Program-made: the position numbers and the translations under genes | In this document: positions 7,907-17,435 of the stretch, piece after piece | How the letters are laid out: every line of letters begins with the position of its first letter | Numbering within the stretch: the first letter of the stretch is position 1 | The notes under the pieces: generated by a model | The model's input: only the letters and a program-made list of their open reading frames with translations | What the model was told of the DNA's origin: nothing | The model's database searches: none | Origin: Novosphingobium sp. | GTDB lineage: Bacteria > Pseudomonadota > Alphaproteobacteria > Sphingomonadales > Sphingomonadaceae | NCBI GenBank assembly: GCA_024236215.1 | Contig: JACKKX010000002.1 | Span: 1-64,000 of the forward strand | Reading direction: 5' to 3' | Length of the DNA: 64,000 nucleotides

Positions 7907-10165
7907 GTGCCGCAGGGGGCGGCAGTGGCCTGTTTTTGGGGGGCGGGTTTGACAGGACTCGCGAAGCAGTACCGGGATCGGCGCAAGTCGAGGCTGTTCG
8001 GGCCCATCGTGGTGATGGCGCTCGGCGCTGCGCTGTTGCTCGTGGCGCTCGCGGTGTTCCTGCTCCACCGGTTCGACGCCGCCGCCGCCGAGCGCGAACA
8101 GCACATGGTGGAAAACGGGCTTGAGCGCCAGTTGCATGAGTTTGACGCGGTGATCGTGCCCCAGGTCAACTGGGATGATGCGGTCAAAAAGCTCGACCAC
8201 CAGTTCGATCCGGCCTGGGCCGATTTCAATGTCGGCAATTATCTCTACACTTTCAACGGCTTCACCCGGACCTTCATCGTAGATGGCGAGGGCAAGCCGT
8301 TCTATGCGTCGATCGACGGAGAGCGGGTGGGAACCGAAAATTTTGCACGGTTTTCGGCCATCGCTTCGCAGCTGCTGCCAGAGATTCGCAAGGCCGAGGC
8401 CGCGCGTCCTGCGCTGAAGCCACGGCCAGGCAAGGACAACATCCTGACCGTGCCGATCCAGGCCAATGGCTTTGCCACGGTCGATGGCCAGGTCTATCTG
8501 GTGGTTGCGACGCTGGTGCAACCGGACTTCGGCCGAATTCTGCCCCGCCACGCCCGCGCCCCGGTCACCTTCACCGCGCTGCCGTTCGATGCCGCCATGC
8601 TCAAGGCCTTTTCCGAACGCTATCTGCTCGACAGGCTCGAGCTGGTCGCTCCGGGCCGTTCGCCGCAAGGCAATGCCCAGGTCGCGTTGCATTCGCCCAA
8701 GGGACAGGCCTTGGCGCTGCTGACGTGGCAACCGCGCGAGCCTGGAACGATGCTGCTCGACCAGCTGCGGCTGCCGATGCTCGGCGTCCTCGCCCTCATT
8801 GCCTTTACCGCTTTCACAATCGTGCGGCGCGGGTCGCGGGTGCTCAATGATCTGTTCGCCAGCGAAGCGCGCGCGCGCGAACTGGCCCTGCACGATACGC
8901 TGACCGGCCTGCCCAACCGCGCGAAGCTGTTTGAGCGGCTGGGCGCGTTGCTAGGGCAAATCGACGGAAAGGGCGGGGCCGTGGCGGTGCTGTGCGTCGA
9001 TCTCGATCGGTTCAAGGATGTCAACGACACCCTCGGCCACGGTGCCGGCGATGTGTTGATCGAGCAGGTGGCCGAGCGGCTGCGCCGGGTCTGCACCGAT
9101 GCAGCGCTGATTTCGCGGCTGGGCGGCGATGAATTCGTTGTTGTCTGCGACAGAAGCTCGCGCGAGTGGGTTGAGGCCCTGGGCCTGCGGATCCTCACCG
9201 CAGTGCGCGAACCGGTCGTGAGCGCCTATGGCAAGATCGAGGCTTCGTGCTCGATTGGCATGGCGATCATCGACGATGCCGGTGTCGTCCCCGGCGAGGC
9301 GCTGCGCCGCGCGGACCTGGCACTGTATCGCTCGAAAGAGCTGGGGCGAATGCAGGCCAGTTTCTTCGAACCGGCCATGGACAATGCTCTGCGCGAACGG
9401 CGCGCACTCGAGGCTGACCTGCGCCTAGGCTTGAGCCGCGATCAGCTGGAGATGGTCTATCAGCCACAGGTCGACGAGGCTGGGCGGATCATCGCCTATG
9501 AAGCGCTGGTGCGCTGGAACCACCCCGATCGCGGCGTGATCCCTCCGGCGGTCTTCGTGCCGTTGGCCGAGGAAAGCGGATTGATCCAGCCGCTGGGGGA
9601 ATTCGTGCTGCGCCGGGTTTTTGCCGAGACGGCCGCCTGGAAGGACAAGCGGATCGCGATCAATGTTTCGCCCTTGCAGATTCGCCTACCGGGTTTCGTC
9701 GCACTGGTTACCCGTCTTGCGGCAAGAGCCGGGGCCGATCCCGCCCGCTATGAGATCGAGCTGACCGAAACCGCGCTGCTGGCGGATGGCCCGGTCACAG
9801 CAGCCAATTTTGATGCGCTCAAGCGTCTGGGGCTTACCATTGCGCTCGACGATTTCGGCACCGGTTATTCAAGCCTGTCGGTGCTGCAACGCTTTCCGGT
9901 CGACAAGATCAAGATCGATCGCGCCTTCGTCGGCTGCATGGAGGAAAGCGCCGAATCCGAAGCGCTGGTCGAAGCGATCATCAAGCTGGCCGACGCCCTC
10001 GACCTGGCAGTGATCGCCGAGGGCGTAGAAACCGAGGAGCAGATGGCGCGGCTGAGCGCGCTTGGCTGCCACGAATTCCAGGGGCACCTGACTGGTCTGC
10101 CGATTTCCGCGGCGGCGATCGAGACGACTCGCTTGCGCGCGCGGCGGATCAGGCGGCGGGCGTAA
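7907..10165 (+). CDS. CHASE4-GGDEF-EAL membrane cyclic-di-GMP signalling protein
   Basis: Up to 752 residues. A membrane helix near residues 33-53 and another near 285-303 bracket a periplasmic CHASE4 sensor region that contains NWDDAVKK. A cytoplasmic GGDEF domain follows with an intact RLGGDEF motif, then an EAL domain with [29 protein letters not shown] and EGVETEEQ. Both synthesis and hydrolysis motifs look complete, so direction cannot be told from sequence. No RxxD inhibitory site is seen at the usual spacing before GGDEF. The start is uncertain: GTG at 7907, or TTG at 7949 after a G-rich stretch. The 3' end overlaps grxD convergently by 17 nt. Confidence 0.92.
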   Translation: MPQGAAVACFWGAGLTGLAKQYRDRRKSRLFGPIVVMALGAALLLVALAVFLLHRFDAAAAEREQHMVENGLERQLHEFDAVIVPQVNWDDAVKKLDHQFDPAWADFNVGNYLYTFNGFTRTFIVDGEGKPFYASIDGERVGTENFARFSAIASQLLPEIRKAEAARPALKPRPGKDNILTVPIQANGFATVDGQVYLVVATLVQPDFGRILPRHARAPVTFTALPFDAAMLKAFSERYLLDRLELVAPGRSPQGNAQVALHSPKGQALALLTWQPREPGTMLLDQLRLPMLGVLALIAFTAFTIVRRGSRVLNDLFASEARARELALHDTLTGLPNRAKLFERLGALLGQIDGKGGAVAVLCVDLDRFKDVNDTLGHGAGDVLIEQVAERLRRVCTDAALISRLGGDEFVVVCDRSSREWVEALGLRILTAVREPVVSAYGKIEASCSIGMAIIDDAGVVPGEALRRADLALYRSKELGRMQASFFEPAMDNALRERRALEADLRLGLSRDQLEMVYQPQVDEAGRIIAYEALVRWNHPDRGVIPPAVFVPLAEESGLIQPLGEFVLRRVFAETAAWKDKRIAINVSPLQIRLPGFVALVTRLAARAGADPARYEIELTETALLADGPVTAANFDALKRLGLTIALDDFGTGYSSLSVLQRFPVDKIKIDRAFVGCMEESAESEALVEAIIKLADALDLAVIAEGVETEEQMARLSALGCHEFQGHLTGLPISAAAIETTRLRARRIRRRA

Positions 10166-10478
10166 GCCCGGCGGCAGCGACCAGTTCCTGGAGCTCGCCA
10201 GCCTCGTACATTTCCATCATGATGTCGCTGCCACCTACGAATTCACCCATGACGTAGAGCTGGGGAATGGTCGGCCAGTCGGAAAATTCCTTGATCCCCT
10301 GGCGCACCTCCATGTCCTGCAACACGTCGACACCTTCGTAGGGAACGCCAAGATGTTCGAGGATCGCCACCGCGCGGCTCGAAAAGCCGCACTGCGGGAA
10401 CAGCGGGGTTCCCTTCATGAACAGCACCACCGGATTGGCGCCGACGATCTGGGCAATGCGGGTCTGGGTATCGGACAT
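10149..10478 (-). CDS. grxD: Monothiol glutaredoxin (Grx4 family)
   Basis: This 109-residue protein has the CGFS active site ([10 protein letters not shown], about residues 29-38), the upstream VLFMKGTP motif, and WPTIPQLYV with the cis-proline. It binds a [2Fe-2S] cluster with glutathione and works in iron-sulfur delivery. The bolA gene lies 20 bp upstream in the same direction, and Grx4-BolA heterodimers are an established partnership. Length is normal. Confidence 0.95.
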   Translation of the reverse strand: MSDTQTRIAQIVGANPVVLFMKGTPLFPQCGFSSRAVAILEHLGVPYEGVDVLQDMEVRQGIKEFSDWPTIPQLYVMGEFVGGSDIMMEMYEAGELQELVAAAGLTPAA

Positions 10479-10498
10479 CGGTTCGGCTCCTTGCCGCC

Positions 10499-10732
10499 TC
10501 AGGTGGGGACGGCGGTGGTCAGTTGCAAGGCGTGGAGTTCACCGCCCATCCGCCCGCCCAGCGCCGCATAGACCAGCTTGTGCTGGGCAACGCGCGGCTT
10601 TCCGGCGAACTGAGCGGAAACCACGTGGGCAGCGTAGTGATCGCCATCGCCGGCAAGGTCGGTGATGGTGACCTGGGCATCGGGCAGGGCCGCATGGATC
10701 ATCGCCTCGATATCGGCGGCCCGCATCGCCAT
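10499..10732 (-). CDS. BolA family protein
   Basis: This 77-residue BolA/YrbA-type protein has the class II KH-like fold, with the [23 protein letters not shown] core containing the conserved His of RVAQHKLVY. It lies between DUF1476 (3 bp upstream) and grxD (20 bp downstream), so the three form an operon. Its likely partner is the monothiol glutaredoxin in handling [2Fe-2S] clusters. Confidence 0.92.
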   Translation of the reverse strand: MAMRAADIEAMIHAALPDAQVTITDLAGDGDHYAAHVVSAQFAGKPRVAQHKLVYAALGGRMGGELHALQLTTAVPT

Positions 10733-10735
10733 GCT

Positions 10736-11059
10736 TCAGGCCTCGCCCATCAACTGGCGCCGGGCCTCGACGGATTTGGCGTCCAGAGCGGCGCGAATAT
10801 CGGCCTCGCTCACATCGAGTCCGGCGGAAACCAGGTCACCGAGCAGTTTGCGCACCACGTCCTCGTCGCCCGCTTCCTCGAAATCGGCCTGGACCACTGC
10901 CTTGGCATAGGCTTCTGCTTCTACCGCCGAAAGGCCCATGCGTTCCGCCGCCCATTGGCCCAGCAGGCGGTTGCGACGCGCCTGGACGCGAAAGTGCATA
11001 TCCTCGTCGCGGGCGAATTTGGCCTCTTCGGCGCGCTCGCGGTCATTGAAGTCGGTCAT
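10736..11059 (-). CDS. DUF1476 protein, ATP synthase zeta-type inhibitor
   Basis: This 107-residue, highly charged, mostly helical protein starts MTDFNDRERAEEAKFARDE. This pattern and length define DUF1476, whose Paracoccus member is the zeta subunit that blocks reverse rotation of F1-ATPase in alphaproteobacteria. The N-terminal inhibitory stretch is present. It is the first gene of the DUF1476-bolA-grxD operon. Its role here is inferred from the family. Confidence 0.9.
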   Translation of the reverse strand: MTDFNDRERAEEAKFARDEDMHFRVQARRNRLLGQWAAERMGLSAVEAEAYAKAVVQADFEEAGDEDVVRKLLGDLVSAGLDVSEADIRAALDAKSVEARRQLMGEA

Positions 11060-11179
11060 CGCTGTCCTCGTGTTTGCTGTCGTCGCCGATCGCCTCTGGC
11101 GTGCGACAGGCCGCAGGGAAGAATCGCCTGACGCCTTACACGCCGTGCCGGTGCTGGCAAGCGTCCGGATGGCAGGCGG

Positions 11180-12178
11180 TCATTCCATCGTCACCACCAC
11201 CTTGCCGATCGCCTTGCGGTCAGCCAGCAACTGGATTGCCTCTGCGCCGCGTTCGAGCGGGAAGGTGGCGGAAACGCGCGGCTTGATCTTGCCGGCCTTG
11301 AGCAGTTCGAACAGCGTGGCGATATGGGCGGCATTGGCCTTGGGATCGCGCGCGGCAAAGGCGCCCCAGAATACCCCGCAGACATCGCAGCTCTTGAGCA
11401 GGGTGAGGTTGAGCGGCAGCCTGGCGATCCCCGCCGGAAAGCCGACCACGCAGAAGCGCCCCTCCCAGGCGATCGAGCGCAGCGCCGGTTCGGAATAGTC
11501 ACCCCCGACGATATCGTAGATCACGTTGGCGCCATCGGGGCCGCAAGCCGCCTTGAAGGCTTCGGCCAGCGCCTTGGACTGGTCCTTGTCGAACGGAGCA
11601 CGGGGATAGATCACCACCTCGTCCGCGCCGTGTTCGCGGGCCGCCGCAGCTTTTTCCTCGCTCGAAACTGCCGCCACCACGCGTGCGCCGTAGGCCTTGC
11701 CCAGCTCTACCGCCGACAGCCCGACCCCGCCCGCCGCGCCCAGCACCAGCAGGGTATCCCCGGCCTTGAGGTGCCCGCGATCGAGCAGCCCGTGCATGTT
11801 GGTGCCATAGGTCATCAGCAGCGAGGCGCCGGTCTCGAAGCTGACGCCGTCGGGCAGCGGAAACAGCTTGGCCGCATCGGCCAGAACTTCGGTGGCGAGC
11901 CCGCCGTTGCCCATCATGGCGATTACCCGGTCGCCCGGCTGCCACTGGCTGACGCCCTCGCCCACCGCCTCGATCACGCCCGAAAGCTCGCCGCCCGGGG
12001 CGAAGGGGCGCGGGGGCTTGAACTGGTACATGTCGCGGATGATCAGCACGTCGGGATAGTTGATCGCGCAGGCCCGAACCGCGATCCGCACCTGGCCGGG
12101 GCCGGGCTGAGGGCTTTCGAGTTCGTCGAGGGTCAGGGTCTCTGGCCCACCGACTGCGTGGCTGAGCAATGCCTTCAT
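11180..12178 (-). CDS. NADPH:quinone oxidoreductase / zinc-type alcohol dehydrogenase-like protein
   Basis: This 332-residue medium-chain dehydrogenase/reductase has an N-terminal GroES-like domain ([17 protein letters not shown]) and a nucleotide-binding motif [19 protein letters not shown] near residues 145-163. The usual zinc-ligand cysteines are absent, as in zeta-crystallin/QorA-type NADPH quinone reductases. The start overlaps the leuD stop by 4 nt (ATGA), so it is translationally coupled to leucine biosynthesis, although no functional link is known. The electron acceptor cannot be assigned. Confidence 0.87.
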   Translation of the reverse strand: MKALLSHAVGGPETLTLDELESPQPGPGQVRIAVRACAINYPDVLIIRDMYQFKPPRPFAPGGELSGVIEAVGEGVSQWQPGDRVIAMMGNGGLATEVLADAAKLFPLPDGVSFETGASLLMTYGTNMHGLLDRGHLKAGDTLLVLGAAGGVGLSAVELGKAYGARVVAAVSSEEKAAAAREHGADEVVIYPRAPFDKDQSKALAEAFKAACGPDGANVIYDIVGGDYSEPALRSIAWEGRFCVVGFPAGIARLPLNLTLLKSCDVCGVFWGAFAARDPKANAAHIATLFELLKAGKIKPRVSATFPLERGAEAIQLLADRKAIGKVVVTME

Positions 12179-12774
12179 GCTGCGACTACTCCCTTGTTGA
12201 GCCAGGGCATCGTGGCCCCGGCTTCGTTTTCATAGGCCGATATGGCTTCATCGCGGGCCAGCGTCAGCCCGACCTCGTCAAGCCCACCCAGCAGGCAGTG
12301 CTTGCGGAACGGATCGATCTCGAAAGTGAAACGATCCTGGAACGGGGTGGTGACGGTCTGGCTTTCAAGGTCGATGTGCACCGGATCGGTCTGGGCCACG
12401 TCCATCAGCCGGTCGATCGCCGCCTGGGGCAGGACCACGGTGAGGATTCCGTTCTTGAAGGCATTGCCCGAGAAGATGTCGGAAAAGCTGGGCGCGATCA
12501 CCGCCTTGATGCCCAGATCCATCAGCGCCCAAGCGGCGTGCTCGCGGCTCGATCCGCAGCCGAAATTGTCGCCCGCGATCAGGATCGGGGCGCCCTTGAA
12601 AGTCTCGCTGTCAAACAGGTTGGCGGGATCCTGGCGCAGCGTCTCGAACGCGCCCTTGCTCATCCCCTCGCGGGTGATGGTCTTTAGCCAGTGCGCGGGA
12701 ATGATCACGTCGGTATCGACGTTCTTGGCGCCAAACGGGATTGCCCGGCCCTCAACCTGTTTGAGCGGCTCCAT
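12175..12774 (-). CDS. leuD: 3-isopropylmalate dehydratase small subunit
   Basis: LeuD pairs with LeuC to isomerise 2-isopropylmalate to 3-isopropylmalate in leucine synthesis. The 199-residue product shows [10 protein letters not shown] near the N-terminus, [12 protein letters not shown] and [14 protein letters not shown], all diagnostic. The start at 12774 (MEPLKQVEG) is the family start and overlaps the stop of the upstream 63-aa gene as TGATG. LeuC lies upstream in the same direction, separated by the small membrane gene. Confidence 0.95.
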   Translation of the reverse strand: MEPLKQVEGRAIPFGAKNVDTDVIIPAHWLKTITREGMSKGAFETLRQDPANLFDSETFKGAPILIAGDNFGCGSSREHAAWALMDLGIKAVIAPSFSDIFSGNAFKNGILTVVLPQAAIDRLMDVAQTDPVHIDLESQTVTTPFQDRFTFEIDPFRKHCLLGGLDEVGLTLARDEAISAYENEAGATMPWLNKGVVAA

Positions 12775-12965
12775 CAATCGGTCTCCGGTGCGTCTTCGGG
12801 GCGGGAAGGCGGAGAAGTGGGCTTCTTCGCCTGCTCCTTGCGGCGCGAGGCATAGAGCAGCGCCGCGGCGAGCGCCGCCGATCCGATTGCGGCACCTGCC
12901 AGCGCGGCCTTGCCGGTCCATCCGGACTTCTCGCCCTTTTCGGGCTTTTCGGGTTTGTCGGTCAT
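12774..12965 (-). CDS. Small single-helix membrane protein between leuC and leuD
   Basis: This 63-residue protein has a Lys/Glu/Pro-rich N-terminus, one membrane helix (about residues 20-41, rich in Ala/Gly/Leu) and a basic then acidic Pro-rich tail. No family is recognised. It overlaps leuD by 1 nt and lies 45 bp after leuC, so it is probably co-transcribed with both. Such linker genes are often lineage-specific. Confidence 0.75.
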   Translation of the reverse strand: MTDKPEKPEKGEKSGWTGKAALAGAAIGSAALAAALLYASRRKEQAKKPTSPPSRPEDAPETD

Positions 12966-13010
12966 GATCTTGTTATGTGGGTCGTGGGTTGCACATGCAA
13001 GGGGCGCCGC

Positions 13011-14462
13011 TCAACCAAGTTCCCGTACATCGGCCAAATCCCGCACATCGGTAAGCCGTCCGGTCACCGCGGCGGCGGCGGCCATCGCCGGGGAGACGAG
13101 GTGCGTGCGGCTACCCGGGCCCTGCCGGCCAACGAAATTGCGGTTGCTGGTCGAGGCGCAGCGTTCACCGGCGGGAACCTTGTCGGGGTTCATGCCCAGG
13201 CAGGCCGAACAGCCCGGCTCGCGCCATTCGAGACCCGCCTCGATGAAGATCCGGTCGAGCCCTTCGGCCTCTGCCTGACGCTTGACCAGCCCGGAACCCG
13301 GCACGACGATCGCCCAGCGCACGGTTGGTGCCTTGGTCCGCCCCTTGAGTACCCTTGCAGCGGCTCTCAAGTCCTCTATGCGGCTGTTGGTGCATGAACC
13401 GATGAACACGTTCTGCACTTCCACATCCTGCATCGGCGTGCCCGGGGTCAGGCCCATATAGGCCAGGCTCTTGGCGGCGGCTTCCTGCTTGGAAGGATCG
13501 GCAAAGTCATCGGGCGAGGGGACCGTGCCGGTGATCGGCACGGTATCCTCGGGGCTGGTGCCCCAGGTGACCGTGGGCGCAATATCGGCGGCCTGGATTA
13601 CCACCACCTTGTCATAGGTTGCACCGGGATCGGTGGCGAGGTTCTTCCACCAGGCCACGGCGGCCTCCCATTCGTCACCCTTGGGGGCATAGGGGCGGCC
13701 CTTGACGTAGGCGAAGGTCTTGTCATCCGGCGCGATCAGCCCGGCGCGCGCGCCGTGTTCGATTGCCATGTTGGATACGGTCAGCCGCCCCTCGACACTG
13801 AGATCGCGGATCGCCTCGCCAGTATATTCGATCACATAGCCGGTGCCGCCCGAAGCGCGCAGCACTCCGCAGATGTGCAGCACCAGATCCTTGGCCGAAA
13901 CGCCCGGGCCAAGCTGGCCCTCGACCCGCACCTCCATGGTCTTGGAACGGCTGAGCAGCAGGGTTTGGGTGGCCAGCACATGCTCGACCTCGCTGGTGCC
14001 GATCCCGAAGGCCAGCGCGCCCAGCCCGCCGTGGCAGGCAGTGTGGCTATCGCCGCAGACTATCGTCGCGCCGGGCAGCGAAAAGCCCTGTTCCGGGCCG
14101 ACCACGTGGACGATCCCCTGCTCGGCATCGGCGTCGCCGATCAGGCGCACGCCGAATTCCGGCGCGTTGCGCTCCAGCGCGGCGAGCTGCTGCGCGCTTT
14201 CGGGATCGGCGATCGGGATGCGATGGCCGGCAGAGTCGCGCCGGGCGGTGGTCGGCAGGTTGTGATCGGGCACCGCCAGGGTCAGATCGGGCCGACGCAC
14301 CTTGCGCCCCGAAAGGCGCAGCGCCTCAAAGGCCTGCGGGCTGGTCACCTCGTGAACCAGATGGCGGTCGATATAGATCAGGCAGGTCCCGTCCTCGCGG
14401 CGCTCAACCACGTGGGCGTCCCAGATCTTTTCGTAAAGCGTGCGCGGTTTGCCGGTCGTCAT
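13011..14462 (-). CDS. leuC: 3-isopropylmalate dehydratase large subunit
   Basis: This 483-residue aconitase-family subunit carries the [4Fe-4S] cluster. Cluster cysteines are visible in [14 protein letters not shown] and in [13 protein letters not shown]. The N-terminus [19 protein letters not shown] and the VPDHNLPT and [20 protein letters not shown] blocks are typical of LeuC. Length is normal for the bacterial LeuC1 class. It is followed by a small membrane gene, then leuD. Confidence 0.96.
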   Translation of the reverse strand: MTTGKPRTLYEKIWDAHVVERREDGTCLIYIDRHLVHEVTSPQAFEALRLSGRKVRRPDLTLAVPDHNLPTTARRDSAGHRIPIADPESAQQLAALERNAPEFGVRLIGDADAEQGIVHVVGPEQGFSLPGATIVCGDSHTACHGGLGALAFGIGTSEVEHVLATQTLLLSRSKTMEVRVEGQLGPGVSAKDLVLHICGVLRASGGTGYVIEYTGEAIRDLSVEGRLTVSNMAIEHGARAGLIAPDDKTFAYVKGRPYAPKGDEWEAAVAWWKNLATDPGATYDKVVVIQAADIAPTVTWGTSPEDTVPITGTVPSPDDFADPSKQEAAAKSLAYMGLTPGTPMQDVEVQNVFIGSCTNSRIEDLRAAARVLKGRTKAPTVRWAIVVPGSGLVKRQAEAEGLDRIFIEAGLEWREPGCSACLGMNPDKVPAGERCASTSNRNFVGRQGPGSRTHLVSPAMAAAAAVTGRLTDVRDLADVRELG

Positions 14463-14505
14463 GCTACGCGCCTAGGAAGACAGGGCGAGTCTGGCAAGCG
14501 CGAAA

Positions 14506-14530
14506 CGGGGCGAAGCAGGCCTTCGCCCCG
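14506..14530 (-). terminator. Terminator downstream of the small exported coiled-coil gene
   Basis: A perfect 10-bp stem CGGGGCGAAG (14506-14515) and CTTCGCCCCG (14521-14530) with a 5-nt loop is followed on the minus strand by TTTCGCG. It lies 10 bp after the stop at 14541 and upstream of leuC. Confidence 0.6.
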
Positions 14531-14540
14531 GCGTACCGGA

Positions 14541-14876
14541 TCAGCCGCGATGATGGTCGCGATCGTGGCGCTCGTTGCGCAGACGGTGGCGCAGCTTTTC
14601 GATCCGGCGTTCGATAGTCGAAGCCTCGGCGGGGCTCAGCCCGTTGGCGTTGTAGCGGCGATAGAGCGCCTTGAGCTCGCGCATCTCCTTGCGCAGCCCG
14701 GCGGCCTCGCGCTCGGAAATCGTATCGCGCGCATCGGCGCGGTTCACGTCGTTTTCGAGCTGGACGATGTCGTGCCAGACCTCGCCGCTGCGGACAGGTG
14801 TCGGCTTGGCCTCGGCTGCGACTGACATGGTCAGTCCGGCGGCAAGCGCGGCGGCAAGAAGAACGGATCGGGTCAT
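14541..14876 (-). CDS. Small exported alpha-helical protein of unknown function
   Basis: This 111-residue protein has a cleavable signal peptide (MTRSVLLAAALAAGLTMSVAAEA) and a mature part predicted to be charged and helical, with repeated Arg/Glu/Leu patterns and an HDRDHHRG tail that could bind metal. The start at 14876 is preceded by AAGGAGG; an upstream ATG at 14951 would mask the signal. No family is recognised. It is the last gene before a terminator and lies 89 bp after sufE. Confidence 0.75.
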   Translation of the reverse strand: MTRSVLLAAALAAGLTMSVAAEAKPTPVRSGEVWHDIVQLENDVNRADARDTISEREAAGLRKEMRELKALYRRYNANGLSPAEASTIERRIEKLRHRLRNERHDRDHHRG

Positions 14877-14965
14877 GCAAACCTCCTTGGAATGTGGTCG
14901 CACGCTGTGTGAGCCAGGCCAGCCAAACCTGGCTTGAACGCTTTGTCGCAAATTGTCGAAAACGA

Positions 14966-15370
14966 TCAGGCCAGTCGGGCGGCATGATCGCGGATCAGCG
15001 CGATCATGTTTGGCACACCCTGGGTGCGGTTGGAGGAGAGCTGGTTCCCGAGATCGAAGGGTTCGAGCAGAGCCGCGATGTCGGTCGCAGCCACTTCGGC
15101 GGCGGGGCGATCCTGCACCGCGGCAATCACCAGCGCGACGATCCCCTTGGTGATCGCGGCATTGCTGTCGGCCAGAAAATGCAGATTTCCGCTGTCATCG
15201 CGGGTCGGATAGACCCAGACCGAGGCAGAGCAACCGCGCACCAGTGTGGCATCGGTCTTGAGCGCATCGGGCATCGGCTCAAGCTCGCGGCCGAGTTCGA
15301 TCAGCAGGCGATAGCGTTCGTCGCCCTCAAGAAATTCGTATTCGTCGAGGATATCGGCCAGGCTGCGCAT
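14966..15370 (-). CDS. sufE: Cysteine desulfuration protein SufE
   Basis: This 134-residue protein has the SufE fold. The conserved sulfur-acceptor cysteine is in LVRGCSASVWV (about residue 47). C-terminal motifs include GIVALVIAAVQDRP and LSSNRTQGVPNMIALIR. SufE takes persulfide from SufS for iron-sulfur cluster assembly. It lies 37 bp downstream of the last small Psp-associated gene; read-through from that operon is possible but not shown. Confidence 0.94.
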   Translation of the reverse strand: MRSLADILDEYEFLEGDERYRLLIELGRELEPMPDALKTDATLVRGCSASVWVYPTRDDSGNLHFLADSNAAITKGIVALVIAAVQDRPAAEVAATDIAALLEPFDLGNQLSSNRTQGVPNMIALIRDHAARLA

Positions 15371-15407
15371 CGCACGCCCTTAGCCGCGTGCGTGCGCAGG
15401 GTCCAGC

Positions 15408-15584
15408 CTAGCCCGCCAGACCGCCGGGGCGGGAGAGGGCGAAATAGATCACGTAGAACCACGAAAACACGCCGTGCAGGATCGCCCAGAGGATCGACTT
15501 GTTGACGCTCCACGAGATCGTCACGGCAAGCGCCGAACCGAGGCCGATCCCGGCCTTGGCCGCGCCTCCCGCGCCGCAGCTCAC
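15408..15584 (-). CDS. 58-residue membrane protein at the end of the Psp operon
   Basis: The product begins with a Gly/Ala-rich stretch (SCGAGGAAKAGIGLG) followed by a hydrophobic region of about 33 residues containing SWSVNKSILWAIL and FSWFYVIYFAL, probably two short helices or a re-entrant hairpin. The GTG start at 15584 overlaps the upstream stop as GTGA, strong evidence of coupled translation. No named family is recognised. Being last in the operon and membrane-bound, it may be part of the envelope-stress complex. Confidence 0.72.
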   Translation of the reverse strand: MSCGAGGAAKAGIGLGSALAVTISWSVNKSILWAILHGVFSWFYVIYFALSRPGGLAG

Positions 15585-15814
15585 AGGTCAACTCCCGCAG
15601 CGATGGCTTCGAGCTTGCGGATCCGTTCCTTGAGGTCGGCAATCTCGATCCGCGCCGCACCGCTACCGGCGCCGCCCTCGATTTCGGGACGGTGCATTTC
15701 AAGCTCACGCAGCTTGAGCTTGAGCCAGCCCTGCCAGCCACGCAGCCCGGCGAGAGCAAGGATCGCCACAGCAACAAGCGAGGTGGCGGAAACGATCAGG
15801 TTTGCACTGTTCAC
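15581..15814 (-). CDS. Small membrane/coiled-coil protein, divergent PspB-like
   Basis: This 77-residue protein has an N-terminal membrane helix (about residues 5-24) and a cytoplasmic charged helix ending IADLKERIRKLEAIAAG. The KERIRKLE segment resembles the coiled-coil signature shared by the PspB-like proteins upstream, but this member lacks the IEALRD C-terminus. It overlaps the 58-aa gene by 4 nt. Assignment as PspB-like is inferred from architecture and neighbourhood. Confidence 0.7.
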   Translation of the reverse strand: MNSANLIVSATSLVAVAILALAGLRGWQGWLKLKLRELEMHRPEIEGGAGSGAARIEIADLKERIRKLEAIAAGVDL

Positions 15815-15841
15815 GGCGGTTACTCCTCTCCGGCCCGGCGC

Positions 15842-16120
15842 CTAACGGTCGCGCAGGCTTTCGATCTCGTCGGCGAGCGCACGGGTGGTGCGCCCATCGG
15901 TGGCAATGCGTTCGAGCACATGGACACGCTCGCGCAGGGCTTCGACTTCCTTTTGCAGCTCGGCCTCGCGCGGGCTCGGCTGGACCGGATCGAGCAGGGC
16001 CTGAGCGCCGCGCATGTGGCGGCGCCCGCTCCGGTCGGTTCCCGCCCTGATCCTGGCCATTTTGATTGAACCGAACGCTCCGATCGCGGCGATCACAACG
16101 AAAGTGGTTCCGATATCCAT
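15842..16120 (-). CDS. PspB-like small membrane/coiled-coil protein
   Basis: This 92-residue protein starts with a short hydrophobic helix (MDIGTTFVVIAAIGAFG), then a basic linker and a coiled coil with LRERVHVLERIATDG followed by LADEIESLRDR. The same signature occurs in the three genes upstream. E. coli PspB has the same layout (membrane helix, then an amphipathic R-rich helix with an RERIxxLE core), so this is read as a diverged PspB paralogue. It is in the pspA operon. Confidence 0.75.
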   Translation of the reverse strand: MDIGTTFVVIAAIGAFGSIKMARIRAGTDRSGRRHMRGAQALLDPVQPSPREAELQKEVEALRERVHVLERIATDGRTTRALADEIESLRDR

Positions 16121-16134
16121 CTTTCTCAGTTCCC

Positions 16135-16464
16135 TCAGTTGGTAGTCTTGTTGTCGCGCAATGCCTCGATCTGGTGGGTTAAGGCATAGCCGCTGTCGGT
16201 GACGATGCGCTCGACATTGGCGAGGCGGTCCTTGATAGAGCCAAGTTCAGCATGAAGCTGGGCGTTTTCCTGGGTCAGTAGGCGGATGCGCTCCTTTTCC
16301 TCGCTGCCCTGCGGATAGATCGGCTTGCCCCACGAGTTCTCGAGCGGGTAGCCGTTCCTGATCCGCATCCAGGTGGTGATCACCCAGCCGCCGACACCGA
16401 AGCCGGTGACTGCGACGACCATCGGGGCGATGTCGCCCAGTGCGGTCAGCACTTCGGGGCTCAT
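16135..16464 (-). CDS. PspB-like small membrane/coiled-coil protein
   Basis: This 109-residue protein has a membrane helix near residues 8-30 (MVVAVTGFGVGGWVITTWM), a linker with NSWGKPIYPQGSEEK, and a coiled coil with IKDRLANVERIVTDSG followed by LTHQIEALRDN. It overlaps its upstream neighbour by 4 nt (ATGA). The domain order and the ERIVTD...IEALRD signature place it in the same paralogous set as the flanking genes. Confidence 0.75.
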   Translation of the reverse strand: MSPEVLTALGDIAPMVVAVTGFGVGGWVITTWMRIRNGYPLENSWGKPIYPQGSEEKERIRLLTQENAQLHAELGSIKDRLANVERIVTDSGYALTHQIEALRDNKTTN

Positions 16465-16745
16465 TTGCGCAGATCCTCGATTTCCGCGGCGAGCCTGGTC
16501 GATCCTTCGGTGGCGATGCGCTCAAGCACTTTCACACGGTCCGCAAAATGGGAAAGCTGCTCGCGCAGTTCGGCATTTTCGGCGCGCAGCTGGGCAGTGT
16601 CGGCACTGTCGCGCGGGCCGGTCTTGCCGCCCCACTCGTCCTCCAGGGCATAGCCGTGGCGGGCGCGGATCCAGTTATTGACCAGCCATCCGCAAGTGGA
16701 AATGGCGATGATCGCGATGACGAATTCAGGGCTGCCCCAGCTCAT
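16461..16745 (-). CDS. PspB-like small membrane/coiled-coil protein
   Basis: This 94-residue protein has a membrane helix near residues 6-25, a linker containing DEWGGKTGPRDS that resembles the NSWGKP linker of the next gene, then FADRVKVLERIATEG and LAAEIEDLRK. Both ends overlap neighbours by 4 nt. This linker similarity suggests it and the 109-residue protein arose by a recent tandem duplication. Confidence 0.75.
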   Translation of the reverse strand: MSWGSPEFVIAIIAISTCGWLVNNWIRARHGYALEDEWGGKTGPRDSADTAQLRAENAELREQLSHFADRVKVLERIATEGSTRLAAEIEDLRK

Positions 16746-17032
16746 TTGCGCAGCTCCTCTTCGCGCCGGTCAAGCAAGGCCTCGACCTTGCGGGCATCGC
16801 GCAGCGCCTCGATCTGGGTGGCGACGTCATAGCCCTTGTCGGTAACGATCCGCTCGAGAACACGTACGCGTTCTTCCAGCTCGCTGTTGTTGGTGGCGTA
16901 CTGCGCGGCCTTTTCGGCGGCGGCCTTGATATGCAGCTCGGCCATCTTGCGCTGGTGCGCGGTCCAGATCGCGACGATCGGGATCGAAACGCCGATGATC
17001 GGGATCAGGAGGGCGATATTTCCGGCGGACAT
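16742..17032 (-). CDS. PspB-like small membrane/coiled-coil protein
   Basis: This 96-residue protein has an N-terminal membrane helix (IALLIPIIGVSIPIVAIW), a charged helix with AELHIKAAAEKAAQ, and the signature LEERVRVLERIVTDKG followed by VATQIEALRDARK. Of the extra copies it is closest in feel to canonical PspB. It lies 25 bp after pspC and overlaps the next gene by 4 nt. Confidence 0.75.
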   Translation of the reverse strand: MSAGNIALLIPIIGVSIPIVAIWTAHQRKMAELHIKAAAEKAAQYATNNSELEERVRVLERIVTDKGYDVATQIEALRDARKVEALLDRREEELRK

Positions 17033-17057
17033 GTCTTGGTTTCCCCTGTTTCAGGCT

Positions 17058-17435
17058 TCAGCGCAGGCGATCGATTTCAGCCGAAAGCCGCGGGTTGGAA
17101 GTGACGTAGAAGGCTTCGACCTCGGCCAGGCGGCGGTCGATATCGCGGAACTGGGCGCGCACCTGCTTGGCGCTGCGGGCGGGCGACTGGCGCACCCCCT
17201 GCCAGAACTGCTGTTCGATCCGGTCGCCATAGAAGCTGGCGGGCTTCTTCGGGGCGAACATGCCGATCGCGAAATAGGCCAGCAGCGGTAGCCCCGAACC
17301 CATCAGCGTCAGTCCCACGGCGCCCAGCCGCAGCCACATCACGTCGATCCCGGTGTAGTCGGCAATACCGGCGCAGACGCCCAGGAACTTGCCGTTGACC
17401 TTGTCGCGGTAAAAGCGGGTGCGCGGGCTGTTCAC
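17058..17435 (-). CDS. pspC: Phage shock protein C homologue with C-terminal coiled-coil extension
   Basis: This 125-residue protein has a PspC domain (FYRDKVNGKFLGVCAGIADY, then DVMWLRLGAVGLTL and the second helix LLAYFAIGMFAPKK). A cytoplasmic extension ends with RDIDRRLAEVEAFYV and LSAEIDRLR, which echoes the coiled-coil tail of the PspB-like proteins. PspC and PspB form the inner-membrane sensor that relieves PspA inhibition of PspF. The start is GTG at 17435, overlapping the pspB stop (GTGA). Confidence 0.92.
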   Translation of the reverse strand: MNSPRTRFYRDKVNGKFLGVCAGIADYTGIDVMWLRLGAVGLTLMGSGLPLLAYFAIGMFAPKKPASFYGDRIEQQFWQGVRQSPARSAKQVRAQFRDIDRRLAEVEAFYVTSNPRLSAEIDRLR